DNA of 64,000 nt, taken from Pygmaiobacter massiliensis (lineage in GTDB: Bacteria; Bacillota; Clostridia; Oscillospirales; Ruminococcaceae). The position numbers were made by a program, and so were the translations under genes. Location: positions 120,360 through 184,359 of the forward strand of contig JALFTI010000020.1 of the NCBI GenBank assembly GCA_022778585.1, in the 5' to 3' direction. Below the pieces are notes generated by a model that ran no database searches, had not been told where the DNA came from, and was given only the letters and a program-made list of their open reading frames with translations. How positions within the stretch are numbered: position 1 is the stretch's first letter; the number at the start of each line of letters is the position of its first letter. Positions 1 through 10,190 of this stretch are shown piece by piece.

Positions 1-3000
1 GTGAACGGCAGTGTTGGCTATGCTGGCAGCTATGATATTTATGAAGGTTCCAGCAAGGTGGGCTCCGGCACCGCGTCGAACGGCATTATTACGCTGAAGG
101 CCGGCCAGACCGCCAAGGTCAACCTGCCGGTGGGCGCTTCCTACCAGGTAAGCGAGCCGGAAGAGCTGATGAGCGATGGCTATGTGCTGGATTCCATCCA
201 GGGAGCTACCGGTACCATTGTCAAAGGACGCGATGCGTCGGCAACAGTTACCAATAAGGGCGCAACTGCCACCCTTACCATTCAGAAAACCATCACTGGT
301 GTTATCACCGCCCAAGATGTGAAGGCCAATCTGGCAGACCTTACCTTTACCTATCTGGAAGAGGGCGTTGCCAAGACGGTAACCTTGAGCCAGTTTGATA
401 ACTGGGCCGAGTGGTCCGCCAGTGTGGAGGGCAGCACCCAGGCCGGTGAACAGGGCTTTGTATTCACTAAGCAGGTAGAGGTGCCGGCAGGCAGCTATAC
501 CGTAACGGAAGGCAATGCCATGGTGCCCGGCTATTCGCTGGAAATCCAGATCGCCGAAGGCGCAGACAGCGCTGTGGTGGAAGCTGGCGGCAGCGGAACG
601 GTTGCCATTACCAACTATTATCCCAAAAAAGCCGATGACAGCACCGTTACCTTCTCTGCCACCAAAACTTGGCTGAACGAGGCACCGGAAAACTGGTCGG
701 TAGAGCTGAAGCTGGTGAACGCCAGCGGCAGCCAGGTGGGCGACATCAAGACTGCTACTGCAGCAAATCCCACCGTTACCTGGGAAGGGCTCAGCGCTTC
801 TGCTTCTTACCATGTAGTAGAGGTTGTACCTGCGAACAGCGATTGGGAGCAGGTTTCTGCTGGCAGCCCCGAAGTTACCATTACCGAAGATTACAGCCTG
901 CGGACCAACAACTGCAATATTAAGGATTTTGCTCTGCCCGACAACAGCTTCTTCCTGTTCTCGGCTACTAACAGCCTGTATAAGCAGTATGCGGGCAAAT
1001 TTATCCTGATCGTTCCCGACTTCACCGATGATGCCACCCTGGCGGCTATCCGGCTGGAAGGCAGCAAGGCGGGCGGCCGTTTCAACAGCATGACTGCTGA
1101 AAACACAGTAGTTGTCCGCGCCAGCGAAATTGGCAGCGGCCTGTCGCTTGCAAACGGCAAAACGATCACCATTTCGGGCGGCAATCTGCATTTCTCCGAA
1201 ACCAGCATCTGGCAGCAGGTGCTGTACATGACCTACAGCAAGGCTTATAGCCAGACGGTTGTAAACCGTACTATCCCCAAAACCAGCGTTACCCTCACAG
1301 GTACCAAAACGCTCTCGGGCCGCGCCCTTGCGGAAAACGAGTTCGAAGTTGAGCTTTTGGAGAATGGTTCTGTGGTGACAAGCGGCAAGGTGGCTGCTGA
1401 CGGCAGCTTTAGCCTGCAGCTTAATTACACCGAAGAGGATATAGGCACCCATACTTACACTGTTCAGGAAAAGAATACCGGTTTGGCGGGCGTTTCTTAT
1501 GACGACACCACCTATACCGTAACTGTGCAGGTAAGCCAGGCGGAAGCAAACGGCCCCCTGACTGTGGCGGTGACCGGCGCTACCTTGGCCGATGGCGGCA
1601 GCTATGTTATTGATACTGCAGAAGGCGCCAGCACCTTTACGAACAGCTATTCGGCAAATGGCGGCTTCTCGGTGGTTGGCACCAAGGTTATGAGCCCGGC
1701 AAACCGTCCGATCGGTGCCGGCGAGTTTACCGTGGTCGCTGCCGAATACACCTCTGCCGAATTTACCGAAGTGAAGGAAGGCGGCCTGAGCGCCCAGATC
1801 AGTGTGGGCACCGATGGCCGGTTCAGCCTGCCGCTTGCTTTTACCCAGGCAGATGTAGGCACCCATTATATCCGCATTTCCGAAACCGGCAGTGTGGAGA
1901 ATGTGCAGAACTCCACCGCTACCTATGACCTGACCGTTGTGGTGCAGGACAACAAGGACGGCACCCTTTCGTTCCAGGTGGGCCAGGCCAGCGTGGGAAA
2001 TGGCGCAAATGTCAACCTGACCAGTTCCGGTGCGGCCTTCACCAACACCTTTACTGCCAGTGCACAGGCTGGTATTTCCGGCACCAAGACTCTGACCGAT
2101 GAAAGCAATACCGGCAAGACAGTTGCAAATACCAGCTTCCGGTTTACGCTGACCGGTGCTGACGAAATCAGCAAGGCAAAACTGGGCGGTACTGGCAGCA
2201 AGACCGTTTCCAGTGATGAAACTGGTGCGTTTAGCTTTGGCAATGTCACCTATAATCAGGACGATATTGGCAAAACCTTTACCTATACCGTGGCCGAGGT
2301 GAATGCAGGCGTCAAAGGCTATACCTATGACGATGCCACCTACACGGTAACCCACACGGTCAGCTATGACCAGGCCACCAAGACCATCAAGGTCAGCGAA
2401 GCGGTTGTGGGCGGCAGCACTATCACCTTTGCGAATAGCTATGCCGCACAGGGCGAAGCATTTGGTGCTGGCAGCACCAATACAGTGGCCAACAAGCAAG
2501 TGCCCAACGGCAGTTTGAAGGCCTTCACCTTCAGCCTGTACAGCGACGCTGAGCTGGAAAATCTGGTAAGCACCGCTAATGTGGATGTGAATACCGGCAA
2601 GGTGAACTTCCCGGCTATTTCCTACACGCAGGCAGGCAGCTACACCTACTACATGGTAGAAAATGCTGTTTCGCTGCCCGGCTATACTGGTTCCGGCGAT
2701 GTCTACAAGATTGTGGTTACTATGACCGACAATGGCGCGGGCATCCTGGTTCCCAGTTACAGCTATTCCCTGATTGGCCAGGATGGTGAGGAAGAAGAGC
2801 CTTCCGGCGATGTTCCCACTATCCGCAACGAGTACGCGGCCAGCGGCTCGCTCAGCCTGACCGGTACCAAAACTTTGGACCGTGAAATTTTGGCGGGCGA
2901 GTTTGAGGTAACCGTTACCGAATATACCGATGATGCCTTTGAGACGGTTAAGGAAAGCGGCAAGTCCGACGCGGCCAATGTGGGCACCGACGGCAACTTC

Positions 3001-6000
3001 GCTCTGCAGCTTGGCTTTGCCATCAGCGCGGAGGCCACCGATGCCGGCGACCACTACTTCCTGGTAAGCGAGACCGACAAGGGCGACGACAAGATCGATT
3101 ACGACACCACCACCTATCAGCTGAAGGTGACCGTGACCGACAATACCGATGGCACCTTGTCCTTCGCGGTGTCCAAACTGGTGGATGACAATTGGCAGGC
3201 ATTGACCGGCTCTGGCGCAAGCTACGCGCTGGCCGAGGGCGCGGCCTTTGCAAACGACTACAACGACCAGGTGACCAGTGCTTCCATTTCGGGCACGAAG
3301 ACCCTTTCGGGCCGTACCCTGGCGGCAGACCAGTTCACCTTCGCGCTGCAGCTTACCGGCAAATATGCCACCAGCGACCCGGAAAAGACCGACCTGCGCA
3401 CCGATGAGGAGAAGAACGCCGCGGCCGATGAGACCACCAACAATGCGGCGGGCGATTTCAGCTTTGGCACCAAGACCTACACCGATGCGGACAACGGCCT
3501 GACCTATGTTTATACCGTGACCGAGGAAAATGACGGCGCTGCGGGTTACACCTATGACAACGCTGTCTACACCGTGGAAGATTCCATCCGCTTTGACGCC
3601 AGCCTGAACGGCGGCGAGGGCGGGCTTCGGGTAGACCGCACCATCCTGAAAAACGGCGCCCCGGTCCAGGAGATCGGCTTTGCAAACAGCTACGCAGCTC
3701 TTGGTTCTGCCGATATCCAGCTGGAGAAGGTCCTGACCGGCCACACCCTGGAAGCTGGCCAGTTCGAATTTGAACTGCGCCGCGGCGAGAGCTTCGAGTC
3801 CGGCGAATTTATAGAGACAAAATCCAACGACGCTTCCGGCGTAGTGGATTTGGGCGAATTGAGCTTTACCCAGCAGGATGCGGGCAACACCTACACCTAC
3901 TGGATTAAGGAAACCAGCGCTCAGCAGCCGGGCTATACCAACGATACCACTGCCTATAAGGTGACCATCCAGGTGACCGATAACGGCGATGGTACTGTCA
4001 GCACCGATATCCAGTATTATGACGCTAATGGCCGGCTGGATCGGGATGCTACCAAGTTGGTCGTTACCAACAGCTATGAAGCCAGCGGCTCTATCAGCCT
4101 GACCGGCGAAAAGCAGCTTGCTTACCGTACCGAGCCGATTGCGGAAGGTGAGTTTGCGGTTGAGATCTTCGAGACCGACTCCACCTATGCGCTGGCAGAA
4201 GGTGCAGATCCCATCGCTACCGCCCAGGTTGGCGCCGATGGCAGCTTTACTCTGCCGCTCAGCTACGCCATCAATGCGGACGGCACCGATGCAGGCGAGC
4301 ACTATTATCTGATCCGCGAGGTTCAGGGCAGCGACAGCACCATTGAGTATGATACGACCGAGTACAAGGTTCAGGTCACTGTGACCGACGATAACGACGG
4401 CACCCTCTCTTATACAGTGGTGCGCAAGGGCGAGTCGGATACTGCTTTGACCGGCAATGGCAGCTATGCTTTGACCAGCGGAGCAACCTTTACCAACACC
4501 TACAAGGTGACCGGTGATAACACCTTTAATGTGACCGGCGAAAAGAGCTTTAACCGTCAGATCCTTTCTAGCGACGCCTTCACCATCGAGATGGTTCAGG
4601 TAACCGAGCAGGAAGGTGCTTATACTCCGGTGCCGGGCGTTGAGCCCATCACCGCGACGGTTTCGGCCGACGGCAGCTTTACGCTGGAAAGCCGCGCTTA
4701 CACCGGCGCAGACATTGGCAATACCTATCTGTACCAGGTCACCGAGATCAGCGGCACCGATGCCAATATCGATTACAGTGACGAAAGCTATATTCTTAAT
4801 GTCACCGTGGTGGATGACGGCGATGGCAGCCTGAGCTTCACCATCAATGACGGTAGCTACGACGCAGATCATGCTTACCAGCTGGCGGAAGGCGCGGCCT
4901 TTGAAAACCATTACAGCACCGAGGGCAGCGCGCAGATTCAGCTGACCAAGCGGGTGACCGGCGGCGCTATGCAGGCCTTTACCTTCACCCTTTATAACGA
5001 TGCAGCCTGCACTGATCCGGTGCTGGGTGCTGACGGTAAGCCTTTGACCGCTACCGCTGCTGCAGACGGCAGCGTGGTATTTGCGCCCATCAGCTATGAT
5101 GAAAGCGCACTGAATGCCGACGGCACCGGCAAAACCTTCACCTACTATGTGAAGGAGGATGCAAACCAGGCCTTTGTGGATGCGGGCTACACGCTGGACG
5201 ATACCGCCCATAAGGTGACCGTAGCTTTGTCCGACGACACCAACGGCAGCCTGACCGCCACCATCACCTATGATGGCGCACAGGATAACCAGCTGGTGGT
5301 GACCAATGGCTACGCTTCCTCTGGCACTTTGACCCTGACTGGTACCAAACAGCTCGCTTACCGGGCCGAAGGAATCCAGGAAGGTGAGTTTACGGTTGAG
5401 ATCTTCGAGACCGACAGCTCTTATGAAATTACACAGGACGCCGAGGCTCTGGCCAGTGTGCCGGTTCACGCTGACGGCAGCTTCGACATCAGCCTGGCTT
5501 ACACCAACCAGACCGCCGGTACCCACTATTATGTAGTGCGCGAGGCGGCTGGCACCGATAGCAATATTGATTACGATGTTACCAGCTATCAGCTGCAGGT
5601 GATTGTGACCGACAATAACGACGGCACCCTCTCTTACAGCGTAAATGGCAACAGTGTGGGCGGCAACAACAGCTACGCTATTACCACAGCGCCGAATGCC
5701 ACCTTCACCAACACCTATAAGGTAACTGGTGACGCTACCTTCAAGGTTACCGGCCAAAAGGCCATTAACCGCACAATCAAGGCCGGCGAGTTTACCTTCC
5801 GTATGGTAGAAGTGAACGGCCAGGGCACCGAGATTGGTACCCCGGTTACCGCCACCGTGCAGGCCGACGGCAGCTTCACGCTGGAAAGCGCTGCATTTGA
5901 CGCCAGCGATATCGGCAAGACCTACTACTACAAGGTCACCGAGGTTCTGGGCAGTGATGAGAATGTGGACTACGATACCGACCAGAGCTACACCTTGACG

Positions 6001-9000
6001 GTGCTGGTGGTGGATGACGGCGACGGCAGTCTGAGCTTCAATGTGAACGGCGAAGAGGGCTTTAATGCAAATAACCCGTATGCCCTCACCGAAGGCGCAA
6101 GCTTTACCAACTACTACACGGCCGCTGGTTCCATCAGCCTGGCCGGAACCAAGACCATCAACGACCGCGACCTGACCCAAGGCGAGTTTGGCTTTGTACT
6201 GACCGCACAGGCCGGTGCTCCGCTGTACGATGGTTCCAACAAGGTATCCAGCAAGACGGTGTACAATAACGCGGATGGCAGCTTTACCATCAACGGGCTC
6301 AATTATACCGAGCTGGATCTGGGCAAGACCTATACCTATGTGCTGACTGAGGCTGGCAGCGACAAGAATGGCGTGACTACCGACTCTACCAGCTATACCA
6401 TTACCGTGGTGGTAGCGGACAGCGAGCAGAGCGACGGCACCCTGACCTTTACGGTGAACGGTTCGGCCGTGGCCAATAATGGTACCTACACTGTGGCCCC
6501 TGCCGAAGGCAAGGAAGCTACATTTGAAAACACCTATGAAGCTTCCGCAAGCTTTGTGCTGGGCGGCAGCAAGGTGATCAACGACCGCGACCTGACCGAA
6601 GGCGAGTTTAGCTTTGTGTTGGCAGATGACGAAGGCCAGCTGGACACCACTGTAAACAGCGGCAATGGCAGCTTCCGTTTTGACGCTATCACCTATGACC
6701 AAACCGATATTGGCAACACCTATACCTATACCGTAACCGAAGCGGATACCGACAAAAACGGTGTCGGCAAGGACGAAACCACCTACACCGTAACCGTGGC
6801 CGTGGGCTATGACAGCCAGGCTGACAGCATGGTGCTGACCGTGACCGGCGCAAGCCTGCAAAACGGCGTGTACCAGCTGGATGCCACCGCTGGCAAGGAT
6901 GCTTCCTTCGAGAACACCTATGCAGCCCAGACCAGCGAGGAGATTGCCGGCAGCAAGACCCTTGCAAATGATGCCATTACCGAAGGCCAGTTCAGCTTCA
7001 TCCTGACCGGCACCGACGAGGCAAGCCAGGCTAAGGTTGACCTGCTGGAAAATGCGGAAAATGGTACCTTGACCGTTTTGAACGGTGCGGCAGACGCAAA
7101 CGGCGTTGCCTCCTTCACCTTCGGTTCGATTCCTTACACCCAGGCCGATATTGGTGAAACCTACACCTACACCGTCGCCGAAGTTAATGGTGGCGTGGGC
7201 GGCTTCACCTACGACTCCAGCAGCTTTACCGTGACCCACACGGTGGGCTACGACGCGGCCAGCGACGAGCTGACTGTGACAGTGGCCTACACTTCCAGCA
7301 CATCCGGTGCAGTTAGCGGCATTGCTTTTGCCAACCTCTACGAGGCAGAAGGCGAAGTGGTGCTGAGAGCTTCCAAACAGCTGGAAGGCCGCGAACTTGC
7401 TGCTGACCAGTTCGAGTTCACCCTCTATGCAGACGACCAGAGCACCGTGCTTGGCACCGCCAAGAACGACGCGGCCGGCAATGTGGTGTTTGACGCCATT
7501 GCATATGATGAAAGCGACATGGGCAATACCTACACCTATTACATTCATGAAACCAGTGCACAGGCCGATGGCTATACCAACGACACCGCCTGGTACGAAG
7601 TGAGGGTGGCCGTTGCCAATAACGGCGACGGAACCTTGTCCACCGAGGCTACCTATGTGGGCGCCGAGGACAACACGCTGGTTATCACCAACACCTATGA
7701 GGCTGCTGGCAGTGTCCAGGTGACCGGCGGAAAGATTTTGGAGAATACAGCTGATCGTCCGTTGATGGAAGATGAGTTTGAGTTCACCATGGTTCCGCAG
7801 AACGGCGCGCCGATGTACATTGCTGGTGAAAACGAGGGCGAGCGGATTGAAAAGACCAGCCTGACCGTTTCGAACGCGGCAGACGGCAGCATCGTCTTCC
7901 CCGAACTGATTTACACCCAGGATGATGTAGACCAGGCAACCAAGCAGGCGGTTTATGACTACCTGGTAAGCGAGGTAAAAGGCACCGACGGCACCGTTAC
8001 CTATGACGAAAATGTCTTCACCGTGCGGGTGACCGTTTCGGACGAAGCTGGCAACGGCGAGCTGGCTGTGACCTACCAGGTGCTGGATTCTGAAGGCAAT
8101 TTGGCCGATGGCGTAGGCTTTGAAAACACCTACGACACTGTGAACCTGGCAGTGAACAAGGTTTGGGAAGACAACAACAATGCTGATCGGCTGCGTCCGC
8201 TCAGCATCACCTACAACCTGTTGGCGAACGGTGAAGAGGTTGCCGAAGCCACGGTTGGCCAGGCACATGGCTGGCAGGCTGTGTTTAAGAACTTCCCCAA
8301 GTACGATGAAAACCATGAAGAGATCATCTACACCATTACCGAGGACAGCGTGGAATACTACGCTACCGAAGTAACAATGGGTGACGCCGTTGTGGACAAT
8401 ACTTTGACCGAGCAGGTTGTGACGGTGACCAACACCATTCAGCTGGGCGATCTGACCATTTTGAAGATGGTGCCCAAGACCGACTATCAGCCTGAATTTG
8501 GCGAAGCTGTCTTTACCTTCACGGTGCAGAATGCAGCGGATGAAACCCTGAGCTATACCGTGCCGCTGCAGATTGATGGCCATATGGAAGACGGTGATTA
8601 TTATGTGGCCATGGCTACCCTGCGCGGGCTGCCGGTTGGCACCTACACCGTAACCGAAGCCGATACCCTGCGGTATGAACTGGCCAGCGAACAGCCAGTC
8701 ACTGTAGTGGTGCAAAGCTCTGCAAACGGCGGCGAGGTTATGGTGGCCAGCTTCACCAACAAGCTCAGCAATGAGGAATACCTGTCCTGGGCTTCTGCGG
8801 TGGTGAATGTGTACGACCCGGCAAGCGGCGAGTATGTTCCCACCAAGGTGACCGACATCATCACCGACGGGTTCATCGTGATCCACCAGGGTTCCGATGA
8901 ACTGCCGACCGAAAATGTGACCGAAGATCCGTTTACCAACCCCGATGCACTGCCGGTGGATCCTACCATTAAGGATACGTCGCTTGGCGACGATGAAGAT

Positions 9001-9039
9001 GGAGATCCGGATGGAGCAGGGCCGGACAACGAAGGTTGA
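1..9039 (+). CDS. Giant multi-domain isopeptide (Spy0128/FctA-type) surface protein, 5' partial
   Basis: The reading frame is open from the first base to a TGA and encodes at least 3012 residues. No signal peptide is visible, so the true start lies upstream. Residues 1-420 hold CnaB-like beta domains. About 16 modules of 130-145 residues follow (roughly 420-2700). Each opens with a Lys strand (GTKTL, GEKQL), has a YTVTE-like strand carrying Glu, then a VTVTDNGDGTLS-like stretch, and closes with FTNTY or FENTY. This is the streptococcal pilin isopeptide-linkage domain, in which Lys and Asn are expected to cross-link with help from Glu. Two CnaB-like domains end the repeats (NKVWEDNN near 2717). 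The tail is acidic (DDEDGDPDGAGPDNEG), with no LPXTG-like motif or membrane helix. The likely role is a long, stiff extracellular stalk or adhesin. It leads a locus for SipW-dependent secretion and sortase anchoring. Confidence 0.88.
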   Translation: MNGSVGYAGSYDIYEGSSKVGSGTASNGIITLKAGQTAKVNLPVGASYQVSEPEELMSDGYVLDSIQGATGTIVKGRDASATVTNKGATATLTIQKTITGVITAQDVKANLADLTFTYLEEGVAKTVTLSQFDNWAEWSASVEGSTQAGEQGFVFTKQVEVPAGSYTVTEGNAMVPGYSLEIQIAEGADSAVVEAGGSGTVAITNYYPKKADDSTVTFSATKTWLNEAPENWSVELKLVNASGSQVGDIKTATAANPTVTWEGLSASASYHVVEVVPANSDWEQVSAGSPEVTITEDYSLRTNNCNIKDFALPDNSFFLFSATNSLYKQYAGKFILIVPDFTDDATLAAIRLEGSKAGGRFNSMTAENTVVVRASEIGSGLSLANGKTITISGGNLHFSETSIWQQVLYMTYSKAYSQTVVNRTIPKTSVTLTGTKTLSGRALAENEFEVELLENGSVVTSGKVAADGSFSLQLNYTEEDIGTHTYTVQEKNTGLAGVSYDDTTYTVTVQVSQAEANGPLTVAVTGATLADGGSYVIDTAEGASTFTNSYSANGGFSVVGTKVMSPANRPIGAGEFTVVAAEYTSAEFTEVKEGGLSAQISVGTDGRFSLPLAFTQADVGTHYIRISETGSVENVQNSTATYDLTVVVQDNKDGTLSFQVGQASVGNGANVNLTSSGAAFTNTFTASAQAGISGTKTLTDESNTGKTVANTSFRFTLTGADEISKAKLGGTGSKTVSSDETGAFSFGNVTYNQDDIGKTFTYTVAEVNAGVKGYTYDDATYTVTHTVSYDQATKTIKVSEAVVGGSTITFANSYAAQGEAFGAGSTNTVANKQVPNGSLKAFTFSLYSDAELENLVSTANVDVNTGKVNFPAISYTQAGSYTYYMVENAVSLPGYTGSGDVYKIVVTMTDNGAGILVPSYSYSLIGQDGEEEEPSGDVPTIRNEYAASGSLSLTGTKTLDREILAGEFEVTVTEYTDDAFETVKESGKSDAANVGTDGNFALQLGFAISAEATDAGDHYFLVSETDKGDDKIDYDTTTYQLKVTVTDNTDGTLSFAVSKLVDDNWQALTGSGASYALAEGAAFANDYNDQVTSASISGTKTLSGRTLAADQFTFALQLTGKYATSDPEKTDLRTDEEKNAAADETTNNAAGDFSFGTKTYTDADNGLTYVYTVTEENDGAAGYTYDNAVYTVEDSIRFDASLNGGEGGLRVDRTILKNGAPVQEIGFANSYAALGSADIQLEKVLTGHTLEAGQFEFELRRGESFESGEFIETKSNDASGVVDLGELSFTQQDAGNTYTYWIKETSAQQPGYTNDTTAYKVTIQVTDNGDGTVSTDIQYYDANGRLDRDATKLVVTNSYEASGSISLTGEKQLAYRTEPIAEGEFAVEIFETDSTYALAEGADPIATAQVGADGSFTLPLSYAINADGTDAGEHYYLIREVQGSDSTIEYDTTEYKVQVTVTDDNDGTLSYTVVRKGESDTALTGNGSYALTSGATFTNTYKVTGDNTFNVTGEKSFNRQILSSDAFTIEMVQVTEQEGAYTPVPGVEPITATVSADGSFTLESRAYTGADIGNTYLYQVTEISGTDANIDYSDESYILNVTVVDDGDGSLSFTINDGSYDADHAYQLAEGAAFENHYSTEGSAQIQLTKRVTGGAMQAFTFTLYNDAACTDPVLGADGKPLTATAAADGSVVFAPISYDESALNADGTGKTFTYYVKEDANQAFVDAGYTLDDTAHKVTVALSDDTNGSLTATITYDGAQDNQLVVTNGYASSGTLTLTGTKQLAYRAEGIQEGEFTVEIFETDSSYEITQDAEALASVPVHADGSFDISLAYTNQTAGTHYYVVREAAGTDSNIDYDVTSYQLQVIVTDNNDGTLSYSVNGNSVGGNNSYAITTAPNATFTNTYKVTGDATFKVTGQKAINRTIKAGEFTFRMVEVNGQGTEIGTPVTATVQADGSFTLESAAFDASDIGKTYYYKVTEVLGSDENVDYDTDQSYTLTVLVVDDGDGSLSFNVNGEEGFNANNPYALTEGASFTNYYTAAGSISLAGTKTINDRDLTQGEFGFVLTAQAGAPLYDGSNKVSSKTVYNNADGSFTINGLNYTELDLGKTYTYVLTEAGSDKNGVTTDSTSYTITVVVADSEQSDGTLTFTVNGSAVANNGTYTVAPAEGKEATFENTYEASASFVLGGSKVINDRDLTEGEFSFVLADDEGQLDTTVNSGNGSFRFDAITYDQTDIGNTYTYTVTEADTDKNGVGKDETTYTVTVAVGYDSQADSMVLTVTGASLQNGVYQLDATAGKDASFENTYAAQTSEEIAGSKTLANDAITEGQFSFILTGTDEASQAKVDLLENAENGTLTVLNGAADANGVASFTFGSIPYTQADIGETYTYTVAEVNGGVGGFTYDSSSFTVTHTVGYDAASDELTVTVAYTSSTSGAVSGIAFANLYEAEGEVVLRASKQLEGRELAADQFEFTLYADDQSTVLGTAKNDAAGNVVFDAIAYDESDMGNTYTYYIHETSAQADGYTNDTAWYEVRVAVANNGDGTLSTEATYVGAEDNTLVITNTYEAAGSVQVTGGKILENTADRPLMEDEFEFTMVPQNGAPMYIAGENEGERIEKTSLTVSNAADGSIVFPELIYTQDDVDQATKQAVYDYLVSEVKGTDGTVTYDENVFTVRVTVSDEAGNGELAVTYQVLDSEGNLADGVGFENTYDTVNLAVNKVWEDNNNADRLRPLSITYNLLANGEEVAEATVGQAHGWQAVFKNFPKYDENHEEIIYTITEDSVEYYATEVTMGDAVVDNTLTEQVVTVTNTIQLGDLTILKMVPKTDYQPEFGEAVFTFTVQNAADETLSYTVPLQIDGHMEDGDYYVAMATLRGLPVGTYTVTEADTLRYELASEQPVTVVVQSSANGGEVMVASFTNKLSNEEYLSWASAVVNVYDPASGEYVPTKVTDIITDGFIVIHQGSDELPTENVTEDPFTNPDALPVDPTIKDTSLGDDEDGDPDGAGPDNEG

Positions 9040-9056
9040 AAGGGAGGCGATCCATT

Positions 9057-9587
9057 ATGAAAAAGAATTTGAAACTTGCAGTTGTGGGCGCACTCCTGGT
9101 GGCCGTGCTGGGCGTTTGCCTGGCCGGCACCACCTTCGCCTACTTTACCGATGCTGACGCACAGGGCGGTTATTACCGCCTGGGCTCGGTGGACACCGAG
9201 ATTCGGGAGGACAACGAAGGCTGGGAGATTAAAAAGCCTTCGGTGACAAACACCGGAGACACCTCCTGCTATGTGCGGATGCGGTATGACATTTCTCAGT
9301 CGAATCTGGTAGAGGTAAATGCGCCGGCTCAAGGCTGGAGCGCCTCTGCGGATGGTTGGTTCTACTACAACAAGGCGCTGGAGCCGGGCGAAAGCACCAC
9401 CCCGCTTTTTGACACGGTAAGCTTGGCAGAAGGCCGCGAGGCCGACGAGCTAGCAAACCTGAGAATCAGCCTTTATCAGGAGGCTGTACAGGCGGAACTG
9501 AATATTGACGGTACGATTTACACCGATGCTGAAGAGATCTGGAACCTGTATGAATCCGGGTTCCTCACCGAAAGCAGCAGCAGTTAA
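9057..9587 (+). CDS. SipW-dependent secreted protein, TasA/camelysin-like
   Basis: This 176-residue protein starts at an ATG 8 bases after AGGGAGG and 17 bases after the giant gene stops. The N-terminus (MKKNLK, about 20 hydrophobic residues, then GTTFAYFTD) has the signal-peptide pattern typical of SipW substrates such as TasA and CalY. The mature part is a short beta-rich domain (KPSVTNTGDTSCYVRMRYD, then EPGESTTPLFDTVSL) like those predicted in camelysin-family proteins. The next gene is a SipW-type peptidase, which supports processing and export as a surface fibre or accessory subunit. It has no sortase motif or C-terminal membrane helix. The family call rests on the signal and context more than on overall similarity. 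Confidence 0.75.
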   Translation: MKKNLKLAVVGALLVAVLGVCLAGTTFAYFTDADAQGGYYRLGSVDTEIREDNEGWEIKKPSVTNTGDTSCYVRMRYDISQSNLVEVNAPAQGWSASADGWFYYNKALEPGESTTPLFDTVSLAEGREADELANLRISLYQEAVQAELNIDGTIYTDAEEIWNLYESGFLTESSSS

Positions 9588-9643
9588 CTGCCTGATCCCA
9601 ATCAACCGGTATTCAGGATCGAGGCAGATAAAGGAGCAAAACA

Positions 9644-10147
9644 TTGGCCCGTAAGATTTTGAACGCATTGACCTGGCTGATTTTGGCCTGTATGATTTTA
9701 TTTGCAGCGGTGCTGCTGGTGCCCCGGCTGATGGGGTTGCAGATGTACGCTGTGCTTACAGGCAGCATGCAGCCCGCAATCCCGGCTGGCGCGCTGGTAT
9801 ACACCGAGCAGGTGCAGGCCGGGCAGCTAAAACAGGGAGATGTTATTACCTTCCGTCAGGGAAGCGGTGCGGTGGTAACCCACCGGATCGTGTCTATTGA
9901 TGAAGAAGGCAATATCACTACCAAAGGCGATGCCAACAATGTCGAAGATCAGGCCACCATCACGGCAGCCCAGGTGATCGGGCGGGTGAAATTTCACCTG
10001 CCCGTCCTGGGGGCGCTGTGTGAATGGTTCAAAACCCGCACCGGAATTTTGACTGTGACGGGTGTGCTGATTGTTTTGATCCTGTCTGTATTTTTGCCGG
10101 AGATTTTCTCCCATAATGGCAGGTCAGCCGGCAGAAAGAAAGACTAA
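9644..10147 (+). CDS. sipW: Signal peptidase I, SipW (ER/archaeal) type
   Basis: The 167-residue protein starts at TTG, 7 bases after AAAGGAG. An N-terminal membrane helix (about 7-28) is followed by the catalytic block TGSMQPAIPAG, which holds the nucleophile Ser. The second block, VVTHRIVSI, has His where classical bacterial signal peptidases have Lys. This Ser-His arrangement marks the SipW/ER-type class. DANNVEDQ and the IGRVKFHLPVLG strand complete the fold, and a second membrane helix lies near 128-150. SipW enzymes cleave a small set of substrates of the TasA type, and two candidates flank this gene. It is probably the dedicated processing enzyme of this locus. Confidence 0.9.
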   Translation: MARKILNALTWLILACMILFAAVLLVPRLMGLQMYAVLTGSMQPAIPAGALVYTEQVQAGQLKQGDVITFRQGSGAVVTHRIVSIDEEGNITTKGDANNVEDQATITAAQVIGRVKFHLPVLGALCEWFKTRTGILTVTGVLIVLILSVFLPEIFSHNGRSAGRKKD

Positions 10148-10190
10148 GCTTTGAACCAAATTCTTGATACAGAAAGAAGGAGACCGCAAA

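Noticed and set aside
1..9039. Small frames inside the giant gene on both strands.
   Set aside because: All are overlaps in other phases of one repeat-rich coding sequence; none has a ribosome site.
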